From Sphingomonas_Q fennica_A (GTDB lineage: Bacteria; Pseudomonadota; Alphaproteobacteria; Sphingomonadales; Sphingomonadaceae), in NCBI GenBank assembly GCA_036946415.1, contig JAQIJD010000010.1, positions 1-64,000 on the forward strand: DNA of 64,000 nt, written 5' to 3'. The position numbers were made by a program, and so were the translations under genes. Shown here piece after piece: positions 62,299 to 64,000 of the stretch. The notes beneath the pieces were generated by a model. It was not told the DNA's origin and searched no databases. It was given only the letters and a program-made list of their open reading frames with translations. Each line of letters opens with the position of its first letter. The first letter of the stretch is position 1.

Positions 62299-63699
62299 TC
62301 AGCCCCGCGCCGCCAGCCGCCGCCGGGCGACGTAGAGCATGAGACCGATGACGTTCCAGATGAGGAAGAAGCCCTGCGTTTCGCCGGGCAGGCTGGAGAA
62401 GAGGTAGAGGCAGCCCAGGATGGCGGCGGGACCGATCACCCAGGCGGCGGGCGCGCGGAAGCGGCGCGGCCGGGCGGGCTCGCGCCGCCGGAGGATCAGG
62501 AGGCAGACCGAGACGGCGACGAAGGCGACGAGCGTGCCGGCATTGGCGAGGGCGGCGATTCGGTCGAGCGGCATGATCCCGGCGACGACCGCCACCACCG
62601 CCGCCGTCGCCAGCGTCACGCGGACGGGGGTTCCGGTGCGCGCGCTCACTTTCGCCAGCGCCCCCGGCAGCATGCCGTCGCGCGCCATGACGAAGAAGAT
62701 GCGGCTCTGTCCGTAGAGGAAGGCGAGGATCACCGTCGGCAGCGCCACGATCGCCGCGGCCCCGATCACCCCGGCGATGCTGCCCTGCCCCAGGGAGCGC
62801 AGGATCAGCGCCAGCGGCTCCGGGCTGTCGGCATAAGCGGTATAGGGCATCGATCCCACCGCGACCGCCGCCACGCCCACGTAGAGCGCGGTGCAGACGA
62901 GCATCGATCCGACGATGCCGATCGCCAGATCGCGCTCGGGCCGGCGCGCTTCCTCGGCCGCGGTGGAGATCGCGTCGAAGCCGTAGAAGGCGAAGAAGAT
63001 GATCGCCGCCGCCGCCATCACGCCGTGCGGCCGGCCGTTCGCCTCGCCGCCGGCGAAGCCGTTCGGCATGAAGGGGGTGAAGTTGGCGGCATCGAAGCCG
63101 CGCGCCGCGACCACCACGAACAGCAGCAGGGCGACGATCTTCACCACCACCAGCGCGGCATTGACGGTGGCGCTCTCCTTCGTCCCCAGCGCCAGCAGGC
63201 CGGCGACCGCGAAGACGATCACCACCGCCGGCAGGTTGACGATCCCGCCGGCATAGGGCCCGGCGGCGATGGCGGCAGGCAGCGGCAGGCCGATGCCGGT
63301 TAGGAAGCCGGTGGCATAGCCCGACCAGCCGACCGCCACCGCGCTCACCACCAGCGAATATTCGAGGATCAGGCTCCACCCGACCACCCAGGCGACGACC
63401 TCGCCGATCACGACATAGCTGTAGGTATAGGCGCTGCCCGATGCGGGGATCATCGTCGCCACCTCGGCATAAGCGAGTGCCGCGCAGCAGCAGATCGCCC
63501 CGGCGATGGCGAAGGACAGGATCACCGCCGGCCCGGCGAGGCCGGCGCCGACGCCGACCAGCGTGTAGATGCCCGTGCCGACGATCGCGCCCACGCCCAG
63601 CGCCAGCAGATGCCACCAGCCGAGCGAGCGGCGCAGCGCCGGTCCGTCCCCGGCATGGCCGTCCGCCGAAATCGTCTTGCGGTGCATCCAGCCCGTCAT
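62299..63699 (-). CDS. APC-superfamily amino acid permease
   Basis: A 466-residue inner-membrane transporter with about 12 helices. The signature GVGAIVGTGIYTLVGVGAG near residue 35 is the APC/CAT substrate loop, followed by AALAYAEVATMIPASGSAYT near 75 and FYGFDAISTAAEEARRPERD near 238, typical of the cationic amino acid transporter branch. ATG 63699 or 63687 can be the start. It would import amino acids by proton coupling and fits with the alanine dehydrogenase and peptidase genes in the window. Confidence 0.93.
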   Translation of the reverse strand: MTGWMHRKTISADGHAGDGPALRRSLGWWHLLALGVGAIVGTGIYTLVGVGAGLAGPAVILSFAIAGAICCCAALAYAEVATMIPASGSAYTYSYVVIGEVVAWVVGWSLILEYSLVVSAVAVGWSGYATGFLTGIGLPLPAAIAAGPYAGGIVNLPAVVIVFAVAGLLALGTKESATVNAALVVVKIVALLLFVVVAARGFDAANFTPFMPNGFAGGEANGRPHGVMAAAAIIFFAFYGFDAISTAAEEARRPERDLAIGIVGSMLVCTALYVGVAAVAVGSMPYTAYADSPEPLALILRSLGQGSIAGVIGAAAIVALPTVILAFLYGQSRIFFVMARDGMLPGALAKVSARTGTPVRVTLATAAVVAVVAGIMPLDRIAALANAGTLVAFVAVSVCLLILRRREPARPRRFRAPAAWVIGPAAILGCLYLFSSLPGETQGFFLIWNVIGLMLYVARRRLAARG

Positions 63700-63720
63700 C
63701 GTCGTTCCCCCTTGCCCCGG

Positions 63721-64000
63721 TCAGGCCATCGCCGCCACGATCGCGCGACCGCATGCCTCGGTGCCGGCGGTGCCTTTCAGGTCGCGCGTCCGCAAGCGGG
63801 GATCGGGCAAGGTCCGTTCGATCGCGGCGACGATCGCCGCGGCGGCGTCGCGCTCGCCCAGATGATCGAGCATCATCGCCGCCGACCAGATCTGCCCGAC
63901 CGGATTGGCGATGCCGTGCCCCGCGATGTCGGGGGCAGAGCCGTGGACGGGTTCGAACAGCGAAGGGCCGGTGCGATCGGGATTGATGTTGCCGGACGGG
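63721..64000 (-). CDS. Isocitrate/isopropylmalate/tartrate dehydrogenase family protein, C-terminal part
   Basis: Only the last 92 codons lie in the window; the gene continues past the right edge upstream. PSGNINPDRTGPSLFEPVHG, SAPDIAGHGIANPVGQIWS and MMLDHLGERDAAAAI match the C-terminal cofactor-binding region of decarboxylating beta-hydroxyacid dehydrogenases. The FEPVHGSAPDIAG block is invariant in LeuB and tartrate dehydrogenase (Dml/TtuC) alike. Stop TGA at 63721-63723 is 21 bases before the permease start, so both may be one operon. Which substrate it uses cannot be told from this fragment. Confidence 0.9.
   Translation of the reverse strand, partial: PSGNINPDRTGPSLFEPVHGSAPDIAGHGIANPVGQIWSAAMMLDHLGERDAAAAIVAAIERTLPDPRLRTRDLKGTAGTEACGRAIVAAMA

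Overview
The window looks like chromosomal DNA of a sphingomonad (Alphaproteobacteria, Sphingomonadales). The base composition is very GC-rich with almost exclusively G or C at third codon positions. Six large TonB-dependent receptors (TBDRs) are interleaved with aromatic-catabolism enzymes, which is typical of Sphingomonas, Novosphingobium and Rhizorhabdus. No rRNA, tRNA, CRISPR array, transposase or integrase was recognised. The species cannot be fixed from the sequence alone.

Left block (1-11.1 kb): a BKACE/DUF849 beta-keto acid cleavage enzyme runs off the left edge and is broken by one missing base. A short overlapping upstream ORF also appears frameshifted. Divergently come a periplasmic-binding-fold protein with no signal peptide, a fumarylacetoacetate hydrolase (FAH) family protein, a hotdog thioesterase and a TBDR. 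TetR and GntR regulators follow, then an ornithine-cyclodeaminase-like dehydrogenase, a DapA-like aldolase/lyase and an aldehyde dehydrogenase. Three intergenic regions here share a near-palindrome close to ACGATACGYRTCGT, a likely common operator.

Central ring-cleavage block (11.1-23.5 kb): a NodD-like LysR regulator is divergent from an operon of FAD monooxygenase, two-domain VOC extradiol-type dioxygenase, alpha/beta C-C hydrolase, four-helix membrane protein, cyclase-family hydrolase and FAH-family protein. On the other strand lie an ACMSD/LigY-type amidohydrolase, a TBDR and an MFS transporter, the last two with overlapping stop and start codons. A second LysR gene follows. Together these suggest uptake, hydroxylation, meta-cleavage and hydrolysis of an aromatic acid whose identity the sequence does not give.

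Peptide-like block (23.6-36.2 kb): secreted M20 and M14 metallopeptidases, a long TBDR, a 1047-residue BNR/sortilin-like beta-propeller protein and a compact TBDR whose GTG start overlaps the propeller gene's stop codon.

Second catabolic block (36.4-52.6 kb): TBDR, SDR, amidohydrolase, an exported protein with three SnoaL-like domains, MFS transporter, single-domain SnoaL protein, bicupin, HpcH/HpaI aldolase, amidohydrolase, iron alcohol dehydrogenase (convergent), GntR, then AraC, aldehyde dehydrogenase and an intact BKACE.

Right block (52.6-64 kb): a 1000-residue TBDR, an orphan exported solute-binding protein, a second AraC regulator closely related to the first, alanine dehydrogenase, an IorB-like molybdopterin oxidoreductase with a frameshift in a G-run, CsaA, a small exported protein, an APC amino-acid permease and the C-terminal part of an isopropylmalate/tartrate dehydrogenase family enzyme cut by the right edge.
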